DNA of 64,000 nucleotides, from positions 1-64,000 of the forward strand of contig JBLIEU010000008.1 of assembly GCA_047633195.1 (NCBI GenBank). The letters are read 5' to 3'. The position numbers and the translations under genes were made by a program. The DNA is from JAKVAV01 sp047633195 (GTDB lineage: Bacteria; Bacteroidota; Bacteroidia; Flavobacteriales_D; Cryomorphaceae). Positions 8,096-17,951 of the stretch are shown in pieces (within the stretch, counting starts at the first letter, position 1; each line of letters begins with the position of its first letter). The notes under the pieces were generated by a model that saw only the letters and a program-made list of their open reading frames with translations, was not told where the DNA came from and did no database searches.

Positions 8096-10997
8096 ACGAA
8101 ATATTATACCTTCAGATTAGGTGGTGATATTTTTAAAAACCTTAGAGATGTCCTTGGTGGTCTAAAACACCCAAGTCTTGAAAAGATTGGTACCCAGGAA
8201 AATATTGAAAACCAGACCAATTCTATTATTTTTTACAGTGCAGATCTCGCCGAAGCTTCATCAATTCATCGGGCCCCTAGTAACAATCAATTAATCGCTC
8301 TAGCTAAGAATTCGGAAGATGCCTACAAGGCCTTAGAAGACGGTGCCACAGATTATATTCTCATTTCAGATCTTGGTGAGTCTTCTGTACGTAAAAGCTT
8401 GATTCTTGCCGAGCGCTTAATGCAATTAAATTTAACGAAGCGTCAGTAGGATTTGCTTCTCTCGCATGGTTGCGATGCCATCCTTGTTCAAAATAACCGA
8501 GATGAAATTGTATTTACCAGCCCTTCAACCGAAAGACTAATCGGTAAGAAAAACGAAGAGATGATGGGGAAAGATGTTCTTTCATTCATGCAGATGATCG
8601 CAAAGAGATGAGCACTATTCCTACAAAATTGGTTTCAGAGAATGTGGAATCTTTTAAGTGTAAGTACCGAATCATAACGAATTCAGGAAAACTGAAATGG
8701 GTTGGAGCTACTGTAACAGATTACAAGCAGAACCACGATATCTCGCGATTTATAATAAACATAAGAGACATCGATGATGAGTATGAGGCTGAAAAGCAGC
8801 TGTCATTGGCAGAACTAAAATACCGAACCCTCGTTGAAAGCACCTCTGATGGTGTATGGCACTATGATCTCGAAAAAGACGAAGTAAATTGGAGTGACAG
8901 CCTTTATCGAATACTGGGTTATGATCGACTTGAGGGTATTAAACCAAACCAAATTCCTGATTTGGCACATCCATTTGATCGTGAAAAAGTTCTAAAAGGG
9001 ATGTATGACCGCGTTTATGCTGGACTACCCTATGAGTCAGAATTTCGGATCAGAAAAAAAGACGGAGAATATATTTGGGTTAGAGCAGAAGGCAATGGTC
9101 TAAAAAATGGCAAAGGTGAGGTTATTCTGATTTTGGGCACCGTAAAAAATGTAAACAAGCGCAAAAAAGTAGAACTGGATTTAGAGCTGAATAAAAACCG
9201 AATTGAAAATATTGCCAACGGAATCAATGGAGTATTAGCACGCCACAGAGTGCATCCTGATGGGAAATTTTAAAATTTATTCGTCAGCTCAGGTGGCCAG
9301 GAAATGTGGGGCTTAAGCGATGATGAAGTGATCTCAGACCCAAGGCGAATTTGGGACTTACTTGATGAATCAGAATACAAAATCCTTGAATCTGCATTCT
9401 ACAAAGCAGTTAATAAGCATGAAAAGTTAGACCACATGTATTCCTTCACCAACAAAGAAGGTGAATCAAAGTACCTGCATGTGATTGCTATTCCAAAGAA
9501 ATTTGAGGATGGAACCATAGAGTGGGATTCGATTACTACAGATGTGACGGCTCTTAAAGTTGTTGAAAATGAATCGCGTGAACAACAGCTCATGCTTCAA
9601 GATATCATCTCCAATATTGACGGAGTCGTGCAGCGCTACAAAATCTATCCAGACGGAAAAGGTGAGCTGGTTTTTTTTTTAGCGAAGGTTACGAGAAGAT
9701 TAGTGGAATCCCCATAAATGAAGTTATGGGAAACAATGATGTAGTCTGGGAGCAGATCTTAGAGGAAGATCGCAAGAAAGTTGTCCGTTCGATTGAGGCT
9801 TCACTGAAAGAATTAACTCCTTGGCAACAGACTTGGCGTATCGTAAATCGAAAAGGAGAGTTGAAATGGATTCAAGGTTCAGGAACACCTACAAAGCAAG
9901 AAGATGGAATCATCATATTCGATACGGTAACTACGGAAATCACGAAACTCAAAGACATCACCACTGAACTTGACGAGTCTAGACAAGAGTTTAGACTTGC
10001 AGCCCGAGCCGCTCATCTCGGACTGTGGAAGCTTGATCCCATTAATGATATCCTGAAGTGGGACGAACAAATGTTCAAAATCTTCGGAATAGACCCCAAA
10101 GAATTTACTGGTAAACGTGACGAGTGGGTGGATGCGCTGCATCCAGATGAACGAGAAAAGTCTAACAACGGTTTAGCAGACACAATAAATACGGGACCAG
10201 ACCTCGAGTTTCAATTTAGAATAATAAAAAAAGATACGCAAGATATCAGGCACATCAGGGCATCGGCAAACACCATTGTAGACAAAAACGGAGAGGCTGT
10301 TTTTCTAGTCGGAATTAATTGGGACGTAACTCATCTCGTGCAAGCGCAAGAAAAACTCACTGAAAGTAATAAGAGATATGCCTTGGCGTCAAAAGCTGCC
10401 CAAGATGCCATTTGGGATTTGGATATAAAAACCAATATTCTCAAATGGAGCCCCTCTTTTACTGAGCTCTACGGTCATAAGATTGATTTGGAAAAAGATC
10501 ATCTTGATGACTGGGCTAGATTGGTTCATCCTGACGACTATGATCGCGTTGTACTTGGTCTTGACAGGTTTATTGAGGCAGGTAAAAACAAATGGGAAGA
10601 ACGGTACCGCTTCAGAAAGGGCGATGGCGAGTATGCTCATGTAAATGACCGTGGATTTATTGTTAGAGACCTTAATGGAGCGGCAACAAGGATGGTGGGC
10701 GCCATGCGTGATGTAACCGCCAATACAGAGTTTCTCAATGCCATAAAGGCTCAAAACGAAAAACTTAAAAAAATCGCCTGGAAACAGTCTCACGAACTTC
10801 GCGGCCCATTAACTAGGATGATGGGACTCGCTTCTTTGGTAAAACAGGACGGCTTCAAGGATATTACGATGGATGAATTCTTGACATACCTTAGCGCTGC
10901 TGCAAGCGAGCTTGATCAAGTGATTAGAGAAATAGTGGATGCGTCCGAAGAAGTTGGAATCTATGATCCTGAAGAACAAAAGGCATTGAAACATTAG
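8096..10997 (+). pseudogene. Decayed multi-PAS signalling gene with DHp-like end
   Basis: Pieces of one protein lie in three successive frames. The first piece (8096-8446; no ATG found) looks like a degenerate receiver (near 'YKALEDGATDYILI'). It meets TAG at 8447 directly followed by PAS sequence (HGCDAILVQNN). A one-base loss near 8585 breaks SF-HADDR. TAA at 9271 interrupts a PAS domain between HPDGKF and NLFVSSGG. A ten-T run at 9671-9680 breaks VFF-SEGYEKISG. After that the frame is open to TAG 10997. The restored protein would have about six PAS domains (near 8455, 8820, 9190, 9590, 9985, 10370) and a C-terminal HELRGPL dimerisation/phosphoacceptor-like helix pair without an ATPase domain, a layout known in Bacteroidota. 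The open pieces 8608-9273, 9304-9717 and 9726-10997 could still be translated. Confidence 0.85.
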
Positions 10998-11131
10998 CTA
11001 TCTCAGATCTCCCCATTCTCATTCGTTTCTAAGTCATCAAAAGTGGTTGGCATCACAAAAGAGTGCAAACCTCACCATGCGTGGTTAAATCTTTTTCCAC
11101 CATATTTTCAATCATTCGTTCATAAGTTGAA

Positions 11132-11162
11132 TTGGCTCTGAACGAACTAAGATTTATTTTCG
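11132..11162 (+). promoter_or_regulatory. Probable promoter of the esterase-aminopeptidase genes
   Basis: TTG at 11132-11134 and TATTTTCG at 11155-11162 are 20 bp apart. The -7 box has one mismatch to TAnnTTTG and ends 6 bp before the ATG at 11169, again implying a very short leader. Confidence 0.4.
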
Positions 11163-11168
11163 TTCAAA

Positions 11169-11963
11169 ATGAATACAAACGTGGAAGTAGCATCAAAGTA
11201 TGCACCCATTATCGAAACGATTGAAGCGGAATACGAAATTCCTCAACTCGATCGGAAGCGAAGGATATCTGCCCTCCTGCCCTATAATTACTACGAAACC
11301 GACAAGTCGTATCGCGTACTCTATCTTAATGATGGTCAAAATCTATTTGATGAGTTTGCTCCTTTTGGCAATTGGGCCATCGATAAGTCGCTGGAACATC
11401 TTGCCTCCAAAGGTTTAGATGATGTGATTGTGATAGCCATTGATCATGGAGGTGAGGATCGCATAACAGAATACTTGCCTTATTTTAACGCACGATTCGG
11501 AAAAGCACAAGGAGAGCTTTACATAGCCTTCTTGGAGGATACCCTCATTCCTTATGTCAATAAAAAATACCGCGCCCTAACTGAAAGAGAGCATACTGGA
11601 ATAGGTGGTAGCTCAATGGGCGGTCTCATCAGCTTATTTGCTGGACTTAACCATCAAAATACATTTGGCAAGCTCATGGTTTTCTCGCCCAGTCTTTGGA
11701 TTGCTCCAAAAATATTCCAGCAAGCCCAGCATTTTCACCCCGAGTTGCCTACAGAGATGTATATCTACGCAGGTGGCAAAGAGAGTCAAAATCACATGCC
11801 CAATGTGCATCGGTTTAAGAAGAGGCTACTAGAGGGAAAAACGATCTTTAATCAAATTAGGCTGCATCTTTCCCTAAATCCTGAAGGAACCCATGGCGAA
11901 TCCTTTTGGAGAGATGAATTTCCAAAAGCCGTTCAATGGTTGTATTTTAAAGAAAATCAATAA
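11169..11963 (+). CDS. Putative esterase (esterase D / PF00756-like)
   Basis: 264 residues, alpha/beta hydrolase of the putative-esterase family (relatives include Fes- and FrsA-like enzymes and antigen 85). YRVLYLNDGQNLFD (about 48-61) is the oxyanion strand and GGSSMGG carries nucleophile Ser149; the catalytic His is probably in EGTHGESFWRDEF near 245. No signal peptide, so cytoplasmic. The aminopeptidase gene begins 2 bp after the stop. A second esterase of the same broad family opens the opposite-strand half of this cluster (19497-20201). In this context it may hydrolyse an ester or amide of the cluster's product; that is inference. Confidence 0.8.
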   Translation: MNTNVEVASKYAPIIETIEAEYEIPQLDRKRRISALLPYNYYETDKSYRVLYLNDGQNLFDEFAPFGNWAIDKSLEHLASKGLDDVIVIAIDHGGEDRITEYLPYFNARFGKAQGELYIAFLEDTLIPYVNKKYRALTEREHTGIGGSSMGGLISLFAGLNHQNTFGKLMVFSPSLWIAPKIFQQAQHFHPELPTEMYIYAGGKESQNHMPNVHRFKKRLLEGKTIFNQIRLHLSLNPEGTHGESFWRDEFPKAVQWLYFKENQ

Positions 11964-11965
11964 TT

Positions 11966-13336
11966 ATGAATTTCCGACTAGCCGATACCTGTCCCGACCT
12001 TGTTTCAGTTAAAATATTTCCTACCACAACTAGCAAAGATGGCCTAAATCATGGCGAGTGGGATTGGGTGAGAGATACAGAAACTCCTGAAATCCATTTT
12101 TTCCTCAAGCCCGATTCTGAAGACAAAGAAATTTGCCACCAATTCAGGTTGCTGGCCCATAAAACCAAACATCGATGGGGCCACGCACCAGCTATTGATT
12201 TCTCCGCATTTGATGCCAATGAAGCAGCAGCGATCAAAGGTCTTGCCCTGAGCAATTATAGACTCGACCAGTTGAAGACGACTGGCGAAAAGAAGAAAGC
12301 AGAAGGTGCGCTGTGCATCATTCCTATGACTGCCGATGCCCAGACATTGAACGATGCTGAGATTGAAGCGGAAGTTCAGATGCGCATCATGGAATTGGTA
12401 GATCTACCGCCGAATAAAAAAACTCCCGAGGATTTGGGCCATTGGGCCAAAGCTTCGGCGAAAAAATATGGTTACGATTGCGAAGTTTGGAATAAAGACC
12501 ATGTGATTTCCGCAAAGCTTTTCGCCCTTCATGCCGTAGGAAAAGGAAGCGTTAATGAACCTGTGTTCATAGTGTCTCAGTACTTTGGCAAAAAAGAAAA
12601 AGAGCTTGATTTAGCCCTCGTAGGAAAAGGGGTCACCTTCGATACGGGAGGGATTTCCATTAAGGGTTCCGCCAATATGCACTTCATGAAATGTGACATG
12701 GCGGGAGGCGCAGCGGTGCTAGGAGCAATCGAGCTGGCGGCTCGTTTAAAGCTGCCGATCAATTTGGCAGTCATAGTGCCTGCAGCAGAAAACAGCGTGG
12801 ATGCAAATAGCGTGTTACCTGGTGAAGTGATTAACACTTACTCTGGACAAACCGTCGAGGTCATTGACACCGATGCTGAGGGTCGCTTGATTCTCGCCGA
12901 TGCTTTGTCTTGGACGGTTCGGAACCTCAAGCCAAAAACAATAGTTGATATGGCCACCTTGACGGGAAGCTCAGTCAGAGCCCTTGGTTACGAGGCCGCC
13001 GCCCTCTATTCTTCTAGTCAAGAATTGAGTAATGATCTCTTTAAGGCAGGCCTTGAATCGGGCGATAAATGCTGGCCGATGCCCCTTTGGAGCGATTACG
13101 ATTCCTACATTCAAAGCGACGTTGCAGACCTAGCGAATTTTCCTTCCAAACCGATAGCCGGTTCGATCGCTGCCGCTAAATTTCTAGAAGCCTTTACCGA
13201 TGAACACCCAAGATGGGCACACATAGATATGCCAGGTGTGGCATTTCAGGGTAGCCCTTTCGTAAAAAACAAAAGTGCTACAGGCTATGGTATCGCTCTC
13301 TTCCGTACATTTATGCTCCATTTGATAAAAGAATAA
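11966..13336 (+). CDS. Leucyl aminopeptidase family (M17) metallopeptidase
   Basis: 456 residues. The C-terminal catalytic domain has the M17 signatures: LVGKGVTFDTGG (metal/catalytic Lys and Asp), MKCDMAGGAAVLGA, and DTDAEGRLILADAL (the family NTDAEGRL box with D for N, holding metal Asp and Glu plus the catalytic Arg). The N-terminal domain (about 1-165) is divergent. M17 enzymes remove N-terminal residues or split Cys-Gly dipeptides from glutathione breakdown; substrate choice cannot be read here. It lies directly between an esterase and an ATP-grasp ligase, which suggests it processes or recycles a peptide made by this cluster. Confidence 0.9.
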   Translation: MNFRLADTCPDLVSVKIFPTTTSKDGLNHGEWDWVRDTETPEIHFFLKPDSEDKEICHQFRLLAHKTKHRWGHAPAIDFSAFDANEAAAIKGLALSNYRLDQLKTTGEKKKAEGALCIIPMTADAQTLNDAEIEAEVQMRIMELVDLPPNKKTPEDLGHWAKASAKKYGYDCEVWNKDHVISAKLFALHAVGKGSVNEPVFIVSQYFGKKEKELDLALVGKGVTFDTGGISIKGSANMHFMKCDMAGGAAVLGAIELAARLKLPINLAVIVPAAENSVDANSVLPGEVINTYSGQTVEVIDTDAEGRLILADALSWTVRNLKPKTIVDMATLTGSSVRALGYEAAALYSSSQELSNDLFKAGLESGDKCWPMPLWSDYDSYIQSDVADLANFPSKPIAGSIAAAKFLEAFTDEHPRWAHIDMPGVAFQGSPFVKNKSATGYGIALFRTFMLHLIKE

Positions 13337-13459
13337 CTAGTGTCTGTCTACAGAGTCCATTATCGGCGTCAGGCTTGCCATGAAAACAGTCATGCGCCTT
13401 GCTAATATACTCTCAAGCCCAGCCGCTCCACTAAAGAGACAATCTCTAACTAGACTAAA

Positions 13460-14671
13460 ATGAACGACCAACACACCTTCCTCTGCATGTGTTCTTATTT
13501 TAAGGGCCAAGACTTTTTAATCGGTTCCAAAGATGCCGGTAATAGAGTTTACTTGATTACATCTCTCAAACTAAAAGATGAAGATTGGCCGTGGGATCAC
13601 ATCGATGGTGTTTTTTACATGGAGGAAGACGAAGATGGAACTTGGAATATGGATCACCTCATTCAGGCGGTGGCCTATCAAATGAGGGAGATTCGTTTTG
13701 ACCGATTTGTCGCTCTAGATGATTTTGATGTAGAAAAAGTATCTCGACTCAGAGAGCAATTTCGCATCCCAGGCATGGGAGATACTACGAGCCGCTATTT
13801 CCGTGATAAACTAGCTATGCGCGTAAAAGCAAAATTGGAAGGCATTCCAGTTCCTGCATTTACGGCCCTGTTTAACAATGCTCAAATCAACGAATACGCC
13901 GATACCGTTTCGCCGCCTTGGATGATCAAGCCAAGATCGGAAGCCTCTGCAGTTGGGATCAAGAAAATTGAGAACAAAGAAACGCTGTGGCACATTTTAG
14001 ATGAACTAGGCGATGATCGACATAAGTACCTTTTAGAAAAATTCTCTCCTGGCCAGGTTTTTCATGCTGATGCATTGACTTACGAAGGAAAAGTCGTTTT
14101 CTCCAGAATAAGTGGCTACCTGGATACTCCCTTCGAGGTAGCTCATGGTGGAGGAATCTTCCGATCTCAAACCTTGGCTCCAAATGATCCTGACAACAAG
14201 GCGCTAATTGCCTTGAATAAAAAAGTTCTCAAGTCTTTTGGGATGCAGTACAGTGCTTCTCACACCGAATTTATCAAGTCAAATGAAACGGGAGAATATT
14301 TCTTTTTGGAGACTTCTTCGCGCGTTGGTGGAGCTCATTTAGCAGAAATGGTGGAGGCAGCAAGCGGTGTCAATCTCTGGAAAGAGTGGGCACTTATAGA
14401 AAATGCTGTTGCCAAGGACGAAGTGTACACCGTTCCAAAGGACAAGAAGAATCATGCTGGTATAGTTGTTTCGTTGAGTCGATTTGAGCACCCTGACATG
14501 AGCGCATTCGATGATCCAGAGGTGGTTTGGAAAATCAGCAAGCCCTGGCACGTGGGAGTTATCGTCACTACCGATAAGTTTGAGGTAGTGCGAGAGAGAC
14601 TTAACGAATACACAGAAAAAATAGGAACAGACTTTCACGCAAGCGCTCCCGCTCCTTCAAAGTCAATTTAA
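13460..14671 (+). CDS. ATP-grasp domain protein (amidoligase candidate)
   Basis: 403 residues. The middle and C-terminal parts match ATP-grasp carboxylate-amine ligases: 'RYFRDKLAMRVKAKLEGIPVPAF' is the linker before the fold, PPWMIKPRSEASAVGIKKI holds the ATP-binding Lys and small loop, YLLEKFSPGQVFHADAL follows, and FLETSSRVGGAHL supplies the Mg-binding E..(N/S)xR stretch. Related proteins join a carboxylate to an amine through an acyl phosphate. The 123-bp gap before it contains a small hairpin (about 13378-13407, CATGA/TCATG), so it may have its own promoter. Convergent with the minus-strand ligase genes that follow. Confidence 0.8.
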   Translation: MNDQHTFLCMCSYFKGQDFLIGSKDAGNRVYLITSLKLKDEDWPWDHIDGVFYMEEDEDGTWNMDHLIQAVAYQMREIRFDRFVALDDFDVEKVSRLREQFRIPGMGDTTSRYFRDKLAMRVKAKLEGIPVPAFTALFNNAQINEYADTVSPPWMIKPRSEASAVGIKKIENKETLWHILDELGDDRHKYLLEKFSPGQVFHADALTYEGKVVFSRISGYLDTPFEVAHGGGIFRSQTLAPNDPDNKALIALNKKVLKSFGMQYSASHTEFIKSNETGEYFFLETSSRVGGAHLAEMVEAASGVNLWKEWALIENAVAKDEVYTVPKDKKNHAGIVVSLSRFEHPDMSAFDDPEVVWKISKPWHVGVIVTTDKFEVVRERLNEYTEKIGTDFHASAPAPSKSI

Positions 14672-14690
14672 CTATGGGCAATTTTCAATG

Positions 14691-14806
14691 TACAATTGAG
14701 AATTAAGAATCAGTAGTGTGCGAAAAAATTGAATTCAAAAAAACCACTGCTATCGGACTAATTTACAAATTAGTCATTCTCAATTGAACATTCTTAATTC
14801 CTGATC
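14691..14806. repeat. Inverted-repeat element between convergent genes
   Basis: CAATTGAGAAT and AATTAAGAAT (about 14692-14710) recur as reverse complements at about 14776-14799, and a perfect ACTAATTT-AC-AAATTAGT hairpin sits at 14757-14774. The block fills the gap between stop codons of two convergent genes. It may work as a bidirectional terminator or be a small mobile repeat; copy number elsewhere in the genome would decide. Confidence 0.45.
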
Positions 14807-14817
14807 AAACATAGAAT

Positions 14818-16014
14818 TTACCTGGGGAAGAAACCTACGCTGGCACCTACCCAATCTTTGTCCTTGTTGTACCGAACACCTACCATTTCGCCCTTGGAGA
14901 TGCGCACGAGGTTATTCACGAGCTTAACATTGGGAGAATCTTTCTCCCAAATCATCATTACTCGAAGCTCACACTTTGCAGGCCCTGTGGGGGTTTCGAT
15001 CAAAGGTGCATACACTACCTTCTTTTGAAGAATGAAATTTTCTTTATCTACTATTTCGTCCAAATCAGTAGCCGTGATATTCAATTTCACTCCAGTCCCA
15101 GCAAATGAATATAGTGGCTTCAAGACGTAGTTATGAAGATCCTCGGGGTATTCCTCAAGCTCATCGAGGTAGTAGCATTTAGGCACATAGGGACTCTTAA
15201 AAAGAGGCATCGTGTATTTACTGATTCGGAAAAACCAATTCGGGTGCCCTACCCATTCTACATCCACTTCATCGTGGAAATAGTATTCGCGCTTTAAGTC
15301 GGGCCTTTGTTTCAACTCGTCAAAAATGACCCGATTGTAAATACGCTGGATATGAACGTCGTTTCCGTTTTCATCAAGGTAAAACAACTTCTTATCTCGC
15401 TTTATGAGATTACTGATGCAAAGAACCTTGATTCCAAGGTGAGCTTCAGCTCCCAGAAAATCAATATAGGTCGCTTGTTTCTGAGGTTCAACTTCCAGAA
15501 GGACCACCCTTTTTGGATCAAAATCTCCAACGATCTCTTTGCGGAGAAGATCCATATAACGCTCTGAATCCAAACCATCAAAGTGCACCGTGTACCTATC
15601 TGGAATACCGTAATTCTCGATGTATGATTTGTAAAGTAGGTCTTGAAAGAAATAAAGAGATGGAAAGCCTTGCACCTCGATAAGTTGAGGAACAATTTCG
15701 CCTTCCTCATTCTCGCAAATACCAAAATCCATTTGAATAAACCGAGTGTGGTAATCTTCATTGGGCACGACCAGATCAGGGTGCTTGATCGCTCCTCTGG
15801 TGAGTTCTTTAAAGTCTGGTTGAAGTATCGTTTTATTGATCTCTTCGCAGGCTTGCAAGACTTTATCCTTTAATGATTGATCAAAGAAAACAGGGGTCTC
15901 CGCTAATCGAAAGGCAGGAGTGTGTCCGTATTCCTTGGTTATATACTCTTTGAATGATTCGTACTTAGCTTCCGTGAAATTGGTATTAAACCAACTTCTC
16001 ATTTCCTTATTCAT
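14818..16014 (-). CDS. ATP-grasp-like protein, possibly circularly permuted
   Basis: 398 residues. I do not recognise a named family, but ATP-grasp-like pieces appear in swapped order. The N-terminal half has a metal-site-like stretch (IQMDFGICENEEGEIVPQLIEVQGFPS, about 94-120), and the C-terminal half has an ATP-site-like YVLKPLYSFAGTGVKL (Lys and Gly loop, about 302-317) then AKCELRVMMIWE. That order is seen in circularly permuted ATP-grasp enzymes such as glutathionylspermidine-synthase relatives; this is inference from motif order. Last gene of a five-gene minus-strand operon, 3 bp after the amidotransferase stop. Likely a peptide or amide bond-forming enzyme. Confidence 0.65.
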   Translation of the reverse strand: MNKEMRSWFNTNFTEAKYESFKEYITKEYGHTPAFRLAETPVFFDQSLKDKVLQACEEINKTILQPDFKELTRGAIKHPDLVVPNEDYHTRFIQMDFGICENEEGEIVPQLIEVQGFPSLYFFQDLLYKSYIENYGIPDRYTVHFDGLDSERYMDLLRKEIVGDFDPKRVVLLEVEPQKQATYIDFLGAEAHLGIKVLCISNLIKRDKKLFYLDENGNDVHIQRIYNRVIFDELKQRPDLKREYYFHDEVDVEWVGHPNWFFRISKYTMPLFKSPYVPKCYYLDELEEYPEDLHNYVLKPLYSFAGTGVKLNITATDLDEIVDKENFILQKKVVYAPLIETPTGPAKCELRVMMIWEKDSPNVKLVNNLVRISKGEMVGVRYNKDKDWVGASVGFFPR

Positions 16015-16017
16015 CGC

Positions 16018-16842
16018 TTAAGCCGTTGTCGCGGTTTTAATCTGCAATTTATCTAAGGCATTATCGATAAATGCAGGAATCACCGTATTGTGAGTATATT
16101 TTATTTTTTCAGGATCCTCCAAGTGCTTCATCATGCTATTGTACTTGCGGATGCTGTAATTGGTCAATACTTTTTGTTTGTTCTCCTCTATTAGAAAGTA
16201 GGATTTCATCACAAGCGGATCGGCCTCTGGGTGGTACTGTGTGCCAGCCATCTCATCAGAAAATCTCACCGACATAATGGCTCGTTCGTACTCCACGTGC
16301 GTCCTGATTTTCTCCAATGAAAGTATCTCTGCTCCGTGATCTCTAAATACTTTTCTTCTCGGTTGAATAAGTTGCCAATCGCGAATATCAACTACCCAAT
16401 ACGGGTCAGCGAGATCTCTCAAAAGACGATCTTCTTTTCCTTCCTTCGTCTTGTGACAAGGATAAACTCCAAATGAGGACACCTTTCTTTTCGTCAACTC
16501 ACCCAACTGGAAGTGGTGACAAGCCATTTGAAAAGAATGGCAGATGAAGAACATGTACTTCTTGTCAGCTGGAATGGTGGTAGATAGGTTGTGATTCTTT
16601 ATGTCGTCAATCAACCCTTTCCAAGCTACATCCCACTTTCCATCGCCTTCTAGAGGACTTCCAGGCCCACCAGTTGAGATGAACATATCGAAAGAAAGAT
16701 CAGCAATTTCGTGCTTGGCTCTCACATCGAAGACTTGATAGTCAATCGTGTCAGCATACTGATCCAGCATGGCTTTTATCGAGCGCATCCCTTGATTGGG
16801 AGCCTCGTCGTACATATCGAGTAAAGCCAGTTTTGCCTTCAT
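16018..16842 (-). CDS. Class I glutamine amidotransferase-like protein
   Basis: 274 residues from ATG 16842, one base after the stop of the upstream ligase gene; a further in-frame ATG (16869) would overlap that gene by 26 bp and add a non-family extension. FISTGGPGSPLE is the oxyanion-type loop, FFICHSFQM carries the nucleophile Cys101, and QYHPEADP holds the His-x-Glu of the triad, so all three catalytic residues are present. Class I amidotransferases release ammonia from glutamine or act as gamma-glutamyl hydrolases. With GCS2 and ATP-grasp neighbours it may supply ammonia to, or trim gamma-glutamyl bonds from, the cluster product. The domain is about 220 residues; the C-terminal 50 residues are an extra helical part. 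Confidence 0.8.
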   Translation of the reverse strand: MKAKLALLDMYDEAPNQGMRSIKAMLDQYADTIDYQVFDVRAKHEIADLSFDMFISTGGPGSPLEGDGKWDVAWKGLIDDIKNHNLSTTIPADKKYMFFICHSFQMACHHFQLGELTKRKVSSFGVYPCHKTKEGKEDRLLRDLADPYWVVDIRDWQLIQPRRKVFRDHGAEILSLEKIRTHVEYERAIMSVRFSDEMAGTQYHPEADPLVMKSYFLIEENKQKVLTNYSIRKYNSMMKHLEDPEKIKYTHNTVIPAFIDNALDKLQIKTATTA

Positions 16843-16843
16843 A

Positions 16844-17938
16844 TTATTTGAAATCTTTTGTTTCAGCAATCATGAAATCCACGACCTCCTTTAGATCTTG
16901 ATTCTTCGAGAAAACCTCCAATTGCCTATCAGCTCCTGTTCCTCCTGAAAGAATTTTCTCAATGTAACCAAGCTGCTTCCTCGAGCCTAAGTCTCCAGCA
17001 ACGTCGTCCACAAAATTGAGCATTTCAAATACCAAATCCTTGCATGGCTTTTCTTGTTCCGTGCCAAAATCGATCAATTTCCCTTCAATACCATATCTAC
17101 CTGCCCGCCACTTATTCTCATTGATTAGTGTGCGGCTGTAGTTATTAAAGCTGCAATTCATCTCGTTCATTTTATAAAGCTTTGCCACGAGTCCTTGAAT
17201 CATTGCTGCTATCGCAATGGTCTCGTCAGCTCGAAGCGTCACATCACATACACGAACTTCAATGGTCGGGTAAAAAGGGTGAACACGAATGTCCCACCAA
17301 ATTTTCTTTGCGCTATCAATGCACTTGGTCTTTACCAAAAGCTCAAGAAAACGATCGTATTCAGGCAGGCTGCTGAAATGCTCGGGAATTCCTGTTCGGG
17401 GAAACTTATCAAATACCTTCGATCGGAAGGACTTGAATCCCGTATTGCGGCCTTCCCAAAAAGGGGAATTTGCCGATAAGGCGTATAAGTGTGGCAAGAA
17501 ATACCTCATCCCATTGGCCATTTGCAGCGCCAAGGTCCGATTCGGAATTCCCACATGCACATGCATCCCGAAAATGAGATTGCTTCTAGCCGCATCCTGC
17601 AATTCGAGAATAATCTCATCATAGCGCGGATTAGGCGTAATAGTCTGGTTCTGCCAACTCGAAAACGGATGAGTTCCCGCAGCGCCAATAGCCAAACCTA
17701 GGCCTTCAGCAGTTTCGATTAGGGTATTGCGCAGGAGCTTCACCTGGTCTTCTGCCTCGAGGATATCACGGCACACGCTCGTTCCTCCCTCGACTTGAGA
17801 TTCATGTAGCTCTGCCTTGATTTGATCGGGCAATAACTCTTCCCCAAGTCTCACAAGCTCTTGCTTGTGAGAAACCAACTCGCGAGTATGCGGATCTATG
17901 ACCTGATACTCCTCTTCTATTCCAAGTGTAAAAAGCAT
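16844..17938 (-). CDS. YbdK-type carboxylate-amine ligase (GCS2 family)
   Basis: 364 residues with the hallmarks of the glutamate-cysteine-ligase family 2 (COG2170): LGIEEEYQVID at the N-terminus, ELHESQVEGGTSVC, GAAGTHPFSSW, FGMHVHVGI and EVRVCDVTLRADE. YbdK shows weak gamma-glutamylcysteine ligase activity in vitro and its natural substrates are unclear. Length agrees with family members (about 370). Neighbours: 13 bp after the ATP-grasp/H1 gene and 1 bp before the amidotransferase, so clearly in one operon. Expected to join the gamma- or alpha-carboxylate of an amino acid to an amine. Confidence 0.9.
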   Translation of the reverse strand: MLFTLGIEEEYQVIDPHTRELVSHKQELVRLGEELLPDQIKAELHESQVEGGTSVCRDILEAEDQVKLLRNTLIETAEGLGLAIGAAGTHPFSSWQNQTITPNPRYDEIILELQDAARSNLIFGMHVHVGIPNRTLALQMANGMRYFLPHLYALSANSPFWEGRNTGFKSFRSKVFDKFPRTGIPEHFSSLPEYDRFLELLVKTKCIDSAKKIWWDIRVHPFYPTIEVRVCDVTLRADETIAIAAMIQGLVAKLYKMNEMNCSFNNYSRTLINENKWRAGRYGIEGKLIDFGTEQEKPCKDLVFEMLNFVDDVAGDLGSRKQLGYIEKILSGGTGADRQLEVFSKNQDLKEVVDFMIAETKDFK

Positions 17939-17951
17939 GTACCCTGTCCGA

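Noticed and set aside
8447..9273. Stop-codon recoding (TAG/TAA readthrough) to explain the PAS gene
   Set aside because: Other genes in the window end normally in TAG and TAA (for example 1337 and 5456), and the same gene also has frameshifts, so decay is simpler.
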